Below are positions 1-6,815 of a stretch of DNA of 11,283 nucleotides, piece after piece. The stretch covers positions 1-11,283 of the forward strand of contig JAFGSL010000068.1 of the NCBI GenBank assembly GCA_016934645.1. Reading direction: 5' to 3'. Position numbers and translations under genes: made by a program. The notes under the pieces were generated by a model, which was not told where the DNA came from, searched no databases, and was given only the letters and a program-made list of their open reading frames with translations. This DNA is from Anaerolineae bacterium (GTDB taxonomy: Bacteria > Chloroflexota > Anaerolineae > B4-G1 > SLSP01). Numbering within the stretch: the stretch's first letter is position 1; the number at the start of each line of letters is the position of its first letter.

Positions 1-121
1 GGATATGATAGACCGTCATTTAACCAACCAAGAAGCCTTCGTTTTCCGCTGGCTTCCCTATTTCTGAAAAAGTGTCGGGTAGCTAGGACGCGCATTATGA
101 TAGCACCTCGACCATAGACTA
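1..121. other. Window edge, coding status unresolved
   Basis: No gene can be assigned firmly. On the plus strand a frame open from the edge reads to a TGA at 65-67 and could be the last about 21 codons of an upstream gene. On the minus strand an ATG at 93-95 has a GAGGTG-like ribosome site eight bases upstream and stays open to the window edge (31 codons, a basic N-terminus MRVLATRHFF...). It would follow the acetyltransferase on the same strand. Neither peptide is recognisable. The octamer TATGATAG occurs twice here (4-11 and 96-103) but no good -35 box accompanies the second copy, and the -35 of the first would lie outside the window. Confidence 0.25.
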
Positions 122-547
122 TCACGCCACCAATGAGTGCTGCATGATATTAAATCCCGAATCGTCCATATACCGCACTGTCTGATAGCCCAATCTTTCG
201 TACAGACTTCGCGCTCGAACATTCGATTTGTGAACACGTAGTTCTATGGTTCCCACCCTGCCACAATACGTGGTCGCCAGCATCGTGAGCACCTGCGTGC
301 CAATGCCCTTTCCCTGAAACTCGCTCGCCAATACCAGTCCAACTAAATACAGCACATTGTCACGTTCCTCAATCCAGTAAAAACCGACCAGTGCATCTTC
401 CTGGTAAATCCCATAGGTCTGACCGACAGTTCCAAATAGATGTCGAGCTTCCTCAAGCGTCATCTGCATGTAATCGGTGGCTTGCCTTGAGATGAATTGC
501 CAAAATATGTCGTACTGTTCACGGGTAGCGAGTTTATAGGTCAACAT
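122..547 (-). CDS. GNAT-family N-acetyltransferase
   Basis: A 141-residue protein of the normal size for a single-domain GNAT enzyme, which transfers an acetyl group from acetyl-CoA to an amine. The acetyl-CoA pyrophosphate-binding loop is visible as QGKGIG at residues 78-83, following the beta4 strand (LYLVGLVLA). The C-terminal beta/alpha segment VHKSNVRARSLYERLGY (105-121) is the classic motif B region. The substrate cannot be told; the family includes protein, antibiotic and small-amine acetylases. The ATG at 545-547 follows a GGAAAGGA ribosome site about eight bases upstream. It has its own promoter with a perfect TATAAT at 571-576 and is therefore probably transcribed separately from the hydrolase gene just upstream, 40 bases away. 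Confidence 0.9.
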   Translation of the reverse strand: MLTYKLATREQYDIFWQFISRQATDYMQMTLEEARHLFGTVGQTYGIYQEDALVGFYWIEERDNVLYLVGLVLASEFQGKGIGTQVLTMLATTYCGRVGTIELRVHKSNVRARSLYERLGYQTVRYMDDSGFNIMQHSLVA

Positions 548-570
548 CGAAGTTTTTCCTTTCCAACCAC

Positions 571-601
571 ATTATACTCCACTCCCCTTACGTAATATCA
601 A
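571..601 (-). promoter_or_regulatory. Promoter of the GNAT gene
   Basis: Read on the minus strand, a perfect -10 box TATAAT lies at 571-576 and a TTGATA -35 box at 596-601, with a longish 19-base spacer. The predicted start of transcription is near 564, giving a leader of about 16 bases. The -35 box overlaps the last codons of the upstream hydrolase gene. Confidence 0.55.
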
Positions 602-2732
602 TGGCCACCACCTCAAAATCCACAATCCCCGGCACAGTTATGACGAAATGACCATCTTCCTGATCAACACGTGACGTGTTCCCGAACTTGAGCAGCCGTA
701 CTTGTCCGGCGCGGACGCCCTCCGGCAGGCGCACGCGAACTTCTTGCGCGCCCGCGGGCATAAGGCTGCGAAAAGAACCACGCATCATCATCGGATTGGT
801 CAGGTTGACCAGGTGCACCGTCAGTGAGTTTTCCTGCCGCCAGATGGTCACATCCAATACACCCGGCCCGGTGACGACGACTGGCGATTCCTCATCCGTG
901 GCCCACTGCACGGCGTTGCGCAACAGCAGGCCGTGATCGGCGTTAAGCACTTCCCAGAAAATGCGGTCGATGTCCCACGGAAAGTAGACGATACGTCCGC
1001 CATCGACTTGACGGCAGTAAACGCCAGGAATGTCCGTGTGCGGCTGACGTGGGTAAACTTCCTCCATTGGCAAGTCGGGATAGGGCAGCACGAGGGTGAG
1101 CGGCGGGGCGTAGGCCGGTTCCGTGGCCTCAACGGGCACGTGATAACCGCCGTAGATGAATCGCCCGGCCTCCTCCAGCCCCGCCAGCCACATCGGTGCA
1201 ATTGCCGCTGCCGGTTCAGGGTTGAGATAGGCGTTCTTCAGCGGTCCCTCCACCGGCCCGACGAACCGGACGCCGAAAAGGTCGGCCAGTCCGAAGTCCT
1301 CTCGCTGCGCGCCGTGCTCATCGTAGAGCGAGGTTTCGAACGTGGCGACGAGGCTCCCACCCCGCGCGACAAAAGCGCGCAGTTGATCGCACTGCGCATC
1401 TGATAGCACGGCGACGTTGGGGAGGATGAGTGTTTTGAACGGCGCGAGATGATCCGCGTCCAGCAGCCCGTCGTGGACCATCTCGAAGGGGATACGCGCC
1501 TCGATGAGGGCCTGGTAGACGCCCAGGATGGGGTCTTCGACCTTCTGCTGCGCCTGCTCCCCACCGTAGAACGCCGCCGTCTGCTGCGAGTAGACCACCG
1601 CTATCCGCGCCAGCGACGCTGTGTTGCGCAGGTAACGCTCGTTGCGCGCGTGCCAGGTGAAGATGTCTTCGACGACGGGCAGCCAACGCCGGTCGTAAAT
1701 CTGTCCGGAGAACTTGGTGAACCAGGGCCGCATCCCGTTGGCGACGGCGCTGGCAACCCAGACGCGCAGTTCGGCCTCGCTCTGGACGGAATCCTTCCAG
1801 CGATACTTCTCCTCCAGGCCGACGCTAAAAATGCCGCCGATGGGTTTGCGCCCGTAGACAGCGCGGAATTCCTTGGCGTTCTTGCCGTTAGCCCACGGCG
1901 GCGTGATGCCCTGGCGCGACTGCTTGTCGGCAAAGAGCAATGGGGTCAACTCGCTGAGCTGCTTCATATCGAGCGAACTGAGCGCGCCGCCGCCGGAGTT
2001 GGGGATGTAGCACGCACGCGGGTTGATGGCGCGAATGGCGTCATCCCACAGACGGCACAGCGCGAAGAGGCGCTCCTGCCGCCAGAGCAGGTACGCACGC
2101 CAGACCGGATCACGCAGATTGCGCGTGCCCGTTTCACGGGTGCCCGGTTCCCGGGTGCGCGGCAATTCCATCCCGGTGGCTTCACGGAATGTGCGCTGGC
2201 AATGTTCGCAGTAGCACATCCCGTGTCCGGCCCAACGATTGCTAAAAATGCCATCCACCCGGTAACGAGCTACGATTTCTTTGTGGACTTCGGTCATAAA
2301 TTCGAAGTTGTACGGGCCAAGCGCACATGTCACCCAGGCGTCAGGTTTGGACCAATGGCGTCTGGGATTCCCCTCAGCATCCACGGCGATCCATTCGGGA
2401 TGGGCGTCGGCGGCATCCTGGTGGATGGCGTGCGGGTCGGTGCGCGCCAGCACGGCCATATCCATCGCACGGCAGCCGGCAACCAGGTCGCCAAACGGGT
2501 CACACGGGGACTGCGTCCCCGCGTCCCCCAGCCACGCGCTGCGATGGTGCAAGGGAATGTCAGTGGGATAGTAGGCCACGTAGCCGCCCGCGCTCAGGCA
2601 GGCACCATCGGCGTGGACACGACGGAAGTAATCGAGCCAGAAATCCAGATCAAAATTGCCGGGATCGTTCTCGACCAGTGTCAACTGCGCCCAGCGCATC
2701 GGTTTATCGAACCAGTCTTCGGTTGTGGTCAT
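588..2732 (-). CDS. Glycosyl-hydrolase-like protein with beta-galactosidase trimerisation-type domain
   Basis: A 714-residue protein resembling the 'hypothetical glycosyl hydrolase 6' family. Residues about 10-370 look like a TIM-barrel catalytic domain (RWAQLTLVENDPGNFD at the start, VDGIFSNRW at 159-167, a CYCEHCQRTF cysteine cluster at 173-182 as in GH42-like enzymes). Residues about 374-560 match the Rossmann-like trimerisation domain of GH42 beta-galactosidases (LARIAVVYSQQ, FKTLILPN, LRAFVARGGSLVATFET). The C-terminus is a beta-sandwich (about 640-714). No signal peptide, so cytoplasmic action on an imported sugar is inferred; the substrate is unknown. The ATG is fixed by a GGGAGGT ribosome site at 2737-2743. 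A Thr-Arg-Glu-Pro-Gly-type minisatellite interrupts the barrel at residues 192-205. Confidence 0.8.
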   Translation of the reverse strand: MTTTEDWFDKPMRWAQLTLVENDPGNFDLDFWLDYFRRVHADGACLSAGGYVAYYPTDIPLHHRSAWLGDAGTQSPCDPFGDLVAGCRAMDMAVLARTDPHAIHQDAADAHPEWIAVDAEGNPRRHWSKPDAWVTCALGPYNFEFMTEVHKEIVARYRVDGIFSNRWAGHGMCYCEHCQRTFREATGMELPRTREPGTRETGTRNLRDPVWRAYLLWRQERLFALCRLWDDAIRAINPRACYIPNSGGGALSSLDMKQLSELTPLLFADKQSRQGITPPWANGKNAKEFRAVYGRKPIGGIFSVGLEEKYRWKDSVQSEAELRVWVASAVANGMRPWFTKFSGQIYDRRWLPVVEDIFTWHARNERYLRNTASLARIAVVYSQQTAAFYGGEQAQQKVEDPILGVYQALIEARIPFEMVHDGLLDADHLAPFKTLILPNVAVLSDAQCDQLRAFVARGGSLVATFETSLYDEHGAQREDFGLADLFGVRFVGPVEGPLKNAYLNPEPAAAIAPMWLAGLEEAGRFIYGGYHVPVEATEPAYAPPLTLVLPYPDLPMEEVYPRQPHTDIPGVYCRQVDGGRIVYFPWDIDRIFWEVLNADHGLLLRNAVQWATDEESPVVVTGPGVLDVTIWRQENSLTVHLVNLTNPMMMRGSFRSLMPAGAQEVRVRLPEGVRAGQVRLLKFGNTSRVDQEDGHFVITVPGIVDFEVVAIDIT
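2127..2156. repeat. In-frame 15-bp minisatellite inside the hydrolase gene
   Basis: Two tandem 15-base units (2127-2141 and 2142-2156; GCCCGTTTCACGGGT and GCCCGGTTCCCGGGT) with partial flanking matches on both sides. On the coding strand they give a five-residue period, TREPG-TRETG-TR. Each unit is itself nearly palindromic (CCCGG...CCGGG), so it can form a small hairpin. A period of 15 keeps the frame. Confidence 0.75.
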
Positions 2733-2763
2733 GGCTACCTCCCAGAATCAACAGTCTGGATAA

Positions 2764-2791
2764 AGCATAGTGACATTTTGGCAAAAAACAA
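2764..2791 (-). promoter_or_regulatory. Promoter of the glycosyl-hydrolase-like gene
   Basis: On the minus strand a TATGCT -10 box at 2764-2769 pairs with a TTGTTT -35 box at 2786-2791 across 16 bases. The start of transcription would be near 2757, about 25 bases before the ATG. The boxes interleave with those of the oppositely directed methyltransferase promoter. Confidence 0.45.
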
Positions 2792-2805
2792 CTTCGGGCT
2801 ATGAT
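2778..2805 (+). promoter_or_regulatory. Promoter of the methyltransferase gene, probably leaderless
   Basis: A TTGGCA -35 box (2778-2783) and a TATGAT -10 box (2800-2805) are separated by 16 bases. Transcription would begin near 2811-2813, only two to four bases before the ATG at 2815, leaving no room for a ribosome binding site. The transcript is therefore predicted to be leaderless or nearly so. Confidence 0.65.
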
Positions 2806-2814
2806 AGACCGGCA

Positions 2815-3363
2815 ATGGATAACACACTATCACTCACGTTGGGCGTCCTGTTACTCGCCTTCTTAATGCTGTGGGCGATCATCAGCACTTCCTTGCTGTG
2901 GACAGCGCCGGCTGGCGCACCCTGGCTGCCCACATCCCGCAAGCATGTGCGGCGGATGTTGACACTTGCCGGCGTGCAGCCTGGCGAAGTCGTGTACGAC
3001 TTAGGCTCCGGCGATGGGCGTGTGCTCTTCATCGCCGCTCGCGAATTCGGCGCACGGGCCGTGGGTATCGAATTGGATCCACTGCGCTATCTATGGACGC
3101 AGATGCGAATCACACTATTGGGATTGCGAGGGCAAGTGCGCGTCATACGGGGTAATTTCTTCACCCAGGATATCAGCGAAGCAGATGTGGTCACGGTCTA
3201 TTTGCTGCCGAAGACCAATATCCGGCTGCGCCGAAAGCTGTGGGGCGAGCTTCATCCCTGCGCGCGTATCGTGTCCAGCGTCTTCATCTTCCCCGGCATC
3301 GTACCTGCTCATATCGATAAAGAAGCGCACCTGTATCTCTACAAAGTCAATGCCTCAGGTTAA
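2815..3363 (+). CDS. Membrane-anchored class I SAM-dependent methyltransferase, FAM173-like
   Basis: A 182-residue protein. Residues 7-29 form a single hydrophobic membrane segment, followed by a compact Rossmann-fold methyltransferase. S-adenosylmethionine-binding motif I is YDLGSGDGR at 61-69, the acidic end of strand beta2 is VGIELDP at 83-89, and the catalytic-side strand is ADVVTVYLLP at 123-132. The TM-plus-DLGSGDGR layout resembles the FAM173/ATPSCKMT protein-lysine methyltransferases, so a protein substrate at the membrane is an inference. An in-frame ATG at 2770 would add 15 residues, but it lies upstream of the predicted -10 box, so the ATG at 2815 is preferred. The gene ends tail-to-tail with the transporter, overlapping it by two bases. 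Confidence 0.85.
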   Translation: MDNTLSLTLGVLLLAFLMLWAIISTSLLWTAPAGAPWLPTSRKHVRRMLTLAGVQPGEVVYDLGSGDGRVLFIAAREFGARAVGIELDPLRYLWTQMRITLLGLRGQVRVIRGNFFTQDISEADVVTVYLLPKTNIRLRRKLWGELHPCARIVSSVFIFPGIVPAHIDKEAHLYLYKVNASG

Positions 3364-4286
3364 AAGACTGCGCCAAAGCCGAGAAGCGCGACCGTGAGGG
3401 TCACCAGGCTGATGAGCATACTCGATGAGATCAACATCGCCGCCAAGCGAGGATTGAGGCCTTGTTCCACGGAATAGAGCAGCGACGAGAACGCGGACGG
3501 CATCAGCGGGAAGAGGAACGTCACCGCGCGTAGCGGACCGTGATAGGGTAACAACCACAAGACCAGTAGCGCGACCAACACCCCCACGATGTATTTGTAC
3601 AGCATACCCACCGCAACAATTTCACGCTCCTGCCGAGATATATCCAGTTCAAGGTAAATGCCCAGCCCGAGCAACATCAACGGGGAGTTGATCGCCGCCA
3701 AGGCATCCACCAACTCGGCAGGCAGTCCCCGCAGCGACACGCCGCCCACGTTCATCAAGAAACCGAGTGCAAACGCGTACATCGGGAAGAAGAGCAACAC
3801 CTTCTTCACCGCATCGATAACCCTGAAATGCCCGTGGGTCGAATAACGGAAGGAAACGTAGTACGCCACAACGAAAATCGCGATGGCGTTCCCTAGGTCG
3901 CAAATCGCTGTGGCTTGAACACCCGGATCACCGTAAACCGCCTGGACGAAGGGGTAGAGCAGCGCCCCCATAAATCCACACGACGCCACCATAAACGTCC
4001 CCTTGTCGCGCTGCGGGAGATGCAACCACTGTGCGGGATACTGGCTCAACAGGCACATCGTAACCCCCACAAAAAGCAGCATCAAGGGAAGCAGCAACAG
4101 GTCCCACGAAAGCGTCGTGTTCATCACGGCTTTCAGGTTCATCACCGGGAGCGTCAGGTACAAAACGATACGGTTGAGGATGCGGCCATCGTCACGCGAA
4201 ACCACGCCGAGTTTCTTGATCAGATAGCCAACGGCGATAAGGAGCAAGTTGACGAGAACTTTGTTGGTGATCGTTGGATCAGGCAT
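3360..4286 (-). CDS. AEC-family (auxin efflux carrier-like) transporter
   Basis: A 308-residue, very hydrophobic protein of the usual length for the AEC family of secondary carriers, with about ten predicted membrane segments. The N-terminus (VLVNLLLIAVGYLIKKLG, then RILNRIVLYLTLPVMNLKAV) matches the family's first two helices with the conserved LPxxxLxA-type segment. The C-terminal half repeats the topology (LVDALAAINSPLMLLGLGIYL, then MPSAFSSLLYSVEQGLNP). Bacterial members export or import small carboxylates or similar anions; the substrate here is unknown. The ATG has only a distant GGAG as ribosome site, and a TGT-TATAGT extended -10 box lies about 40 bases upstream. The EEP remnant ends just upstream. 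Confidence 0.88.
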   Translation of the reverse strand: MPDPTITNKVLVNLLLIAVGYLIKKLGVVSRDDGRILNRIVLYLTLPVMNLKAVMNTTLSWDLLLLPLMLLFVGVTMCLLSQYPAQWLHLPQRDKGTFMVASCGFMGALLYPFVQAVYGDPGVQATAICDLGNAIAIFVVAYYVSFRYSTHGHFRVIDAVKKVLLFFPMYAFALGFLMNVGGVSLRGLPAELVDALAAINSPLMLLGLGIYLELDISRQEREIVAVGMLYKYIVGVLVALLVLWLLPYHGPLRAVTFLFPLMPSAFSSLLYSVEQGLNPRLAAMLISSSMLISLVTLTVALLGFGAVF

Positions 4287-4323
4287 GGACGTAAATCACA
4301 ACTCCAGCGAAAGAATAAGTTCA

Positions 4324-4332
4324 ACTATAACA
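4324..4332 (-). promoter_or_regulatory. Extended -10 promoter of the AEC transporter
   Basis: On the minus strand TGT-TATAGT (4324-4332) forms an extended -10 element. No clear -35 box is seen, which is tolerated by extended -10 promoters. The start would be near 4317, giving a leader of about 30 bases. A short direct repeat of AATTCTG lies just upstream. Confidence 0.4.
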
Positions 4333-4357
4333 GAATTTACCAGAATTCCAGTTCCTG

Positions 4358-4655
4358 CTAACGCCACCCCAGCTCAGTCAGCAACGGCCGATGGTCCGAT
4401 TCACCATACATCCGGCTAACCGACGCTCGCGCTGCCCGAAAATCCTCTGAAATGAACACCATATAAGAACACAAAAATCACAAACGGCAGCGCCACGCTT
4501 CTCCAAAAGGCATGATGGCGATACACAAAGCACGCGGGAACCAACAGGATCAGAGGCAAAAAGAAGAAAGGGACAAATGCGTTGAGGAGAGCCAACCACC
4601 AGATTGTATCACCAAAGCAACCGTGCAGCAAAAACCACAAAACGATAATCTCGGC
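4358..4655 (-). pseudogene. Remnant of a membrane-linked endonuclease/exonuclease/phosphatase (EEP) gene with its middle deleted
   Basis: Two ends of one family are present without the catalytic middle. The 5' part (4655 down to about 4445) encodes WWLALLNAFVPFFFLPLIL and a further hydrophobic stretch ending LYGVHF, the two-to-three membrane helices that precede the EEP domain in many Chloroflexota-type proteins. The 3' part (4444-4358), in a different frame, encodes 28 residues beginning DFRAARA and ending RMYGESDHRPLLTEL, then a stop. This is the C-terminal EEP motif in which SDH carries the catalytic histidine. The two parts meet near 4444. Roughly 200 residues, including the metal-binding Asn and Glu motifs, are missing. 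Start uncertain (a TTG at 4638-4640 is possible). It cannot encode an active phosphodiesterase. Confidence 0.7.
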
Positions 4656-4743
4656 ATATATTCAGGATAAAACAAAAAGTATCTTTTGATTAGTTTACCC
4701 CTGTATGCAACGCAAACTTGTCCATCCACGCTCTGTCTACTGT

Positions 4744-5763
4744 CTACGCGTCTAGCAGCCTCTCTGCCAGCCCTAGATACCACTCGTACTTCGTCCGCAT
4801 CTCCGCCAACCATTGATCCGACCATTCAACGAGGCGTGCGTCCAGGCCACGGGGCATTTCGTAGAGGTAACGCGCCATCCGCACAACCCACCACACGGCC
4901 ATAATCGTGTCATAGCTCCAAATACGGGTTGATGTTGTGGCATCGTCCGACAGATCGCAATACCGCTCCACCACCCACGCCCAACGCGACGCGGGCACGT
5001 CGAGGTAGGCTGCGTGGGTCATCAGGTTGGCGACATCGAAGGCCGGATCGCCCCACCCGCTGTTCTCCCAGTCAACCGAGAGCCACCTCTCCGGAAGGCG
5101 AACGTAGTTGAGTGTATTGTTGTCCAGCCGGATGAGCGCTACGTGCTTTTCTTCCCAATCGGGCAAGGCTGTAGCCTCAAACTGGTGCAGTAACTCTCGC
5201 AAGGCTGACGGCCGCTCCTCTGGCGGGATGTAAGCCACGTGCTCGCTGATGAGATGGTGGCCTTCCAGCACATTGTAAGCGTTAATCGTCGCGGTACGCA
5301 AATCCACATCGACTGTGTCCGGCGTGACGCTATGCACCGCAACCAGATGCCGCACTAGCTTATCCCAATCGTCATCCGAGGTAGGAACGGCGTCGATGAC
5401 GTCGCCCTCCAGCCACGTCTGCACGACGACGGGGAGCGCGTAGCGGTCGCGATCCAACAGCAACGGCGCGGGTGCAAGCTCCTGCCCGGCCTGACGCAGC
5501 GCCGTCAGCGCGCCGAACTCCCGCCCGGCCCTGTCACGCTCGTCGCGGATGGTGAACTTGACCACGAGGTCCCCCAGAGCGCACGAAGCGCGATAGAGCC
5601 GGTTGTTGCGCCCCCCGTCGATGTTGGCAATCCGCCAGATGCCCCATCGTCCATCGGCACGGCGCTCCGCTCTGGCGAGATAATCCAGCAAGGGACGCAA
5701 TATCGGTTCCCGTGCCGTTGACGGTAACTTCTCAAACGCATTCACGACGACTTTGCCACACAA
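4744..5763 (-). CDS. APH/choline-kinase-like phosphotransferase
   Basis: A 339-residue protein with the aminoglycoside phosphotransferase/choline kinase fold, which transfers the ATP gamma-phosphate to a hydroxyl of a small molecule. The glycine-containing nucleotide loop is NIDGGRNNRLYRA (48-60), the ATP-anchoring lysine is K69 (LVVKF) and its partner glutamate is probably E82. The catalytic loop is RLDNNTLN (212-219), equivalent to HxDxxxxN with H changed to R but D214 and N219 kept. The metal-binding DFG-equivalent is DWENSGWGDPAFD (231-243). Substrate unknown; a role in drug resistance should not be assumed. The start is uncertain: TTG at 5761-5763 or GTG at 5743-5745, neither with a well-spaced ribosome site. 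Confidence 0.82.
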   Translation of the reverse strand: MCGKVVVNAFEKLPSTAREPILRPLLDYLARAERRADGRWGIWRIANIDGGRNNRLYRASCALGDLVVKFTIRDERDRAGREFGALTALRQAGQELAPAPLLLDRDRYALPVVVQTWLEGDVIDAVPTSDDDWDKLVRHLVAVHSVTPDTVDVDLRTATINAYNVLEGHHLISEHVAYIPPEERPSALRELLHQFEATALPDWEEKHVALIRLDNNTLNYVRLPERWLSVDWENSGWGDPAFDVANLMTHAAYLDVPASRWAWVVERYCDLSDDATTSTRIWSYDTIMAVWWVVRMARYLYEMPRGLDARLVEWSDQWLAEMRTKYEWYLGLAERLLDA

Positions 5764-5787
5764 CCTTTAGTGTTCAAACTGATCCAG

Positions 5788-5823
5788 GTAGGACAATTGT
5801 ACCTACAACCTAAACACGCGCAA
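5788..5823 (-). promoter_or_regulatory. Promoter of the phosphotransferase with possible operator
   Basis: On the minus strand a TACAAT -10 box (5796-5801) and a TTGCGC -35 box (5818-5823) are 16 bases apart, placing the start near 5789. The -10 box sits between the arms of an inverted repeat, GTAGG at 5788-5792 and CCTAC at 5802-5806, a layout that could serve as a repressor site. The arms are short, so the operator is speculative. Confidence 0.4.
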
Positions 5824-5905
5824 ACTGGCTAAAGGAGCGACACAATGACACAGGCCAAGACACCCCGGCATTGCCACGTATGCAGATTTCTAATGGACAG
5901 AGGTG

Positions 5906-5914
5906 TGCTATACT
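5906..5914 (+). promoter_or_regulatory. Extended -10 promoter of the adaptor operon
   Basis: TGC-TATACT at 5906-5914 is a good extended -10 element. No convincing -35 box lies at the expected distance. The start would be near 5921, giving a leader of about 70 bases before the adaptor ATG. A weaker TATACA-like box is seen near 5955. This is the likely entry point for transcription of the plus-strand conflict locus. Confidence 0.45.
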
Positions 5915-5992
5915 TGGAAATATAAAAGAACCAAGCAGAATTTCTACTTTCTCTATACATAACCCCTCATCGAGTTCTGGAGGTGAGCGTAT

Positions 5993-6760
5993 ATGAACGG
6001 AATTCCCGGAGACCTTCATGAACGTCTACAAGCGGTGCTCTTGCGCTGTGGCCCCTTCGACAGCGACCGCGCACTGCGCCCTCTCTTTGTTGATGCCCGC
6101 CTGAGCGCGTGGCGCGACCTGCTGCCTGAAGCAAGCAGCCGCGTGAAACGGGTACGGGCGGTTATTGATGAATTAAGCCAGCGCGAGAACCCGTCCGAAG
6201 AGAATGCCCTGGCCTTGCTCTTGCGCGTCCTTGCCGAGAACACGCCACCCGGCAACGCTTGCCGGGGACAGTTGGCGGCGCTGGCAGGGGAAGTCGCCGC
6301 CGCGCTACGTGCGGACGCATTGTCCGGCGTGGCGCCGGAACACTCCGCTGCAACTCCGACTTCCTCCAATCAACCAGGGATACAGGTCGGGACGCAGATC
6401 AACGTCGCCGGAAATTACTACGCCGCAGCACCGCTGCCTGCGCAGAAGCTGCCTGCGCAAGCACAGGGAGGGATAACCATCATCGGCGATGGAAACGTGG
6501 TAGGAAACGGCAATACCGTCAACGTCCAGAAAGGCACGGCTACAGCAGCCCCTGCCACCCTGTCATCCGTTGATGTTCCGGTCTTGCGTGCCCGCCTGCA
6601 ACGGCTTGATGCCGTGGAGATCGAGAGCCTGTGCCTTGATCACTTCCCTGGGGTGTACGACAAGTTCGGGCGCGGCATACGGCGCGACGAGATGATCAAT
6701 CTGCTGTTGGATCACTGCCGCCACAACCCCGACGATGCTGCGCGGTTGGCAAAACTGTAG
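5993..6760 (+). CDS. Conflict-system adaptor: EAD-like domain, amyloid-like motif, second helical domain
   Basis: A 255-residue protein in three parts. Residues about 8-108 are helical (LHERLQAVLLRCGPFDSD, FVDARLSAWRDLLPE, NALALLLRVLAE) and resemble the effector-associated adaptor domains found at the N-termini of NTPase- and protease-linked conflict proteins. Residues 129-180 are low-complexity and Gly/Asn-rich, with GIQVGTQINVAGN (129-141) and ITIIGDGNVVGNGNTVNV (161-178). They resemble RHIM/bacterial amyloid signalling motifs and match the metacaspase. Residues 199-248 form a second short helical domain (LRARLQRLD, CLDHFPGVYDKFGRG, HCRHNP) shared with the next gene. No enzymatic residues or membrane segments are seen. 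A GGAGGTGA ribosome site at 5979-5986 fixes the start. Inferred role: scaffold linking a signal to the metacaspase. Family assignment is by eye only. Confidence 0.8.
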   Translation: MNGIPGDLHERLQAVLLRCGPFDSDRALRPLFVDARLSAWRDLLPEASSRVKRVRAVIDELSQRENPSEENALALLLRVLAENTPPGNACRGQLAALAGEVAAALRADALSGVAPEHSAATPTSSNQPGIQVGTQINVAGNYYAAAPLPAQKLPAQAQGGITIIGDGNVVGNGNTVNVQKGTATAAPATLSSVDVPVLRARLQRLDAVEIESLCLDHFPGVYDKFGRGIRRDEMINLLLDHCRHNPDDAARLAKL

Positions 6761-6815
6761 CCGCGATTCCCCGAACGCAAAAAGGATTTCGTGGGGGCCA
6801 AAACCGGAGGTATCC

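Noticed and set aside
96..103. TATGATAG octamer as a plus-strand promoter
   Set aside because: No -35-like hexamer at 16-18 bases upstream, and it would drive only antisense RNA of the acetyltransferase.
98..124. TGATAG/CTATCA inverted repeat spanning the acetyltransferase stop codon as a terminator
   Set aside because: The stem is only six bases, AT-rich, with a 15-base loop and no T run on the minus strand; likely chance.
1449..2804. Long plus-strand open frame (451 codons) opposite the glycosyl-hydrolase-like gene
   Set aside because: It is antisense to a clearly conserved protein in GC-rich DNA, where long shadow frames are common; its translation resembles no family and lacks a ribosome site.
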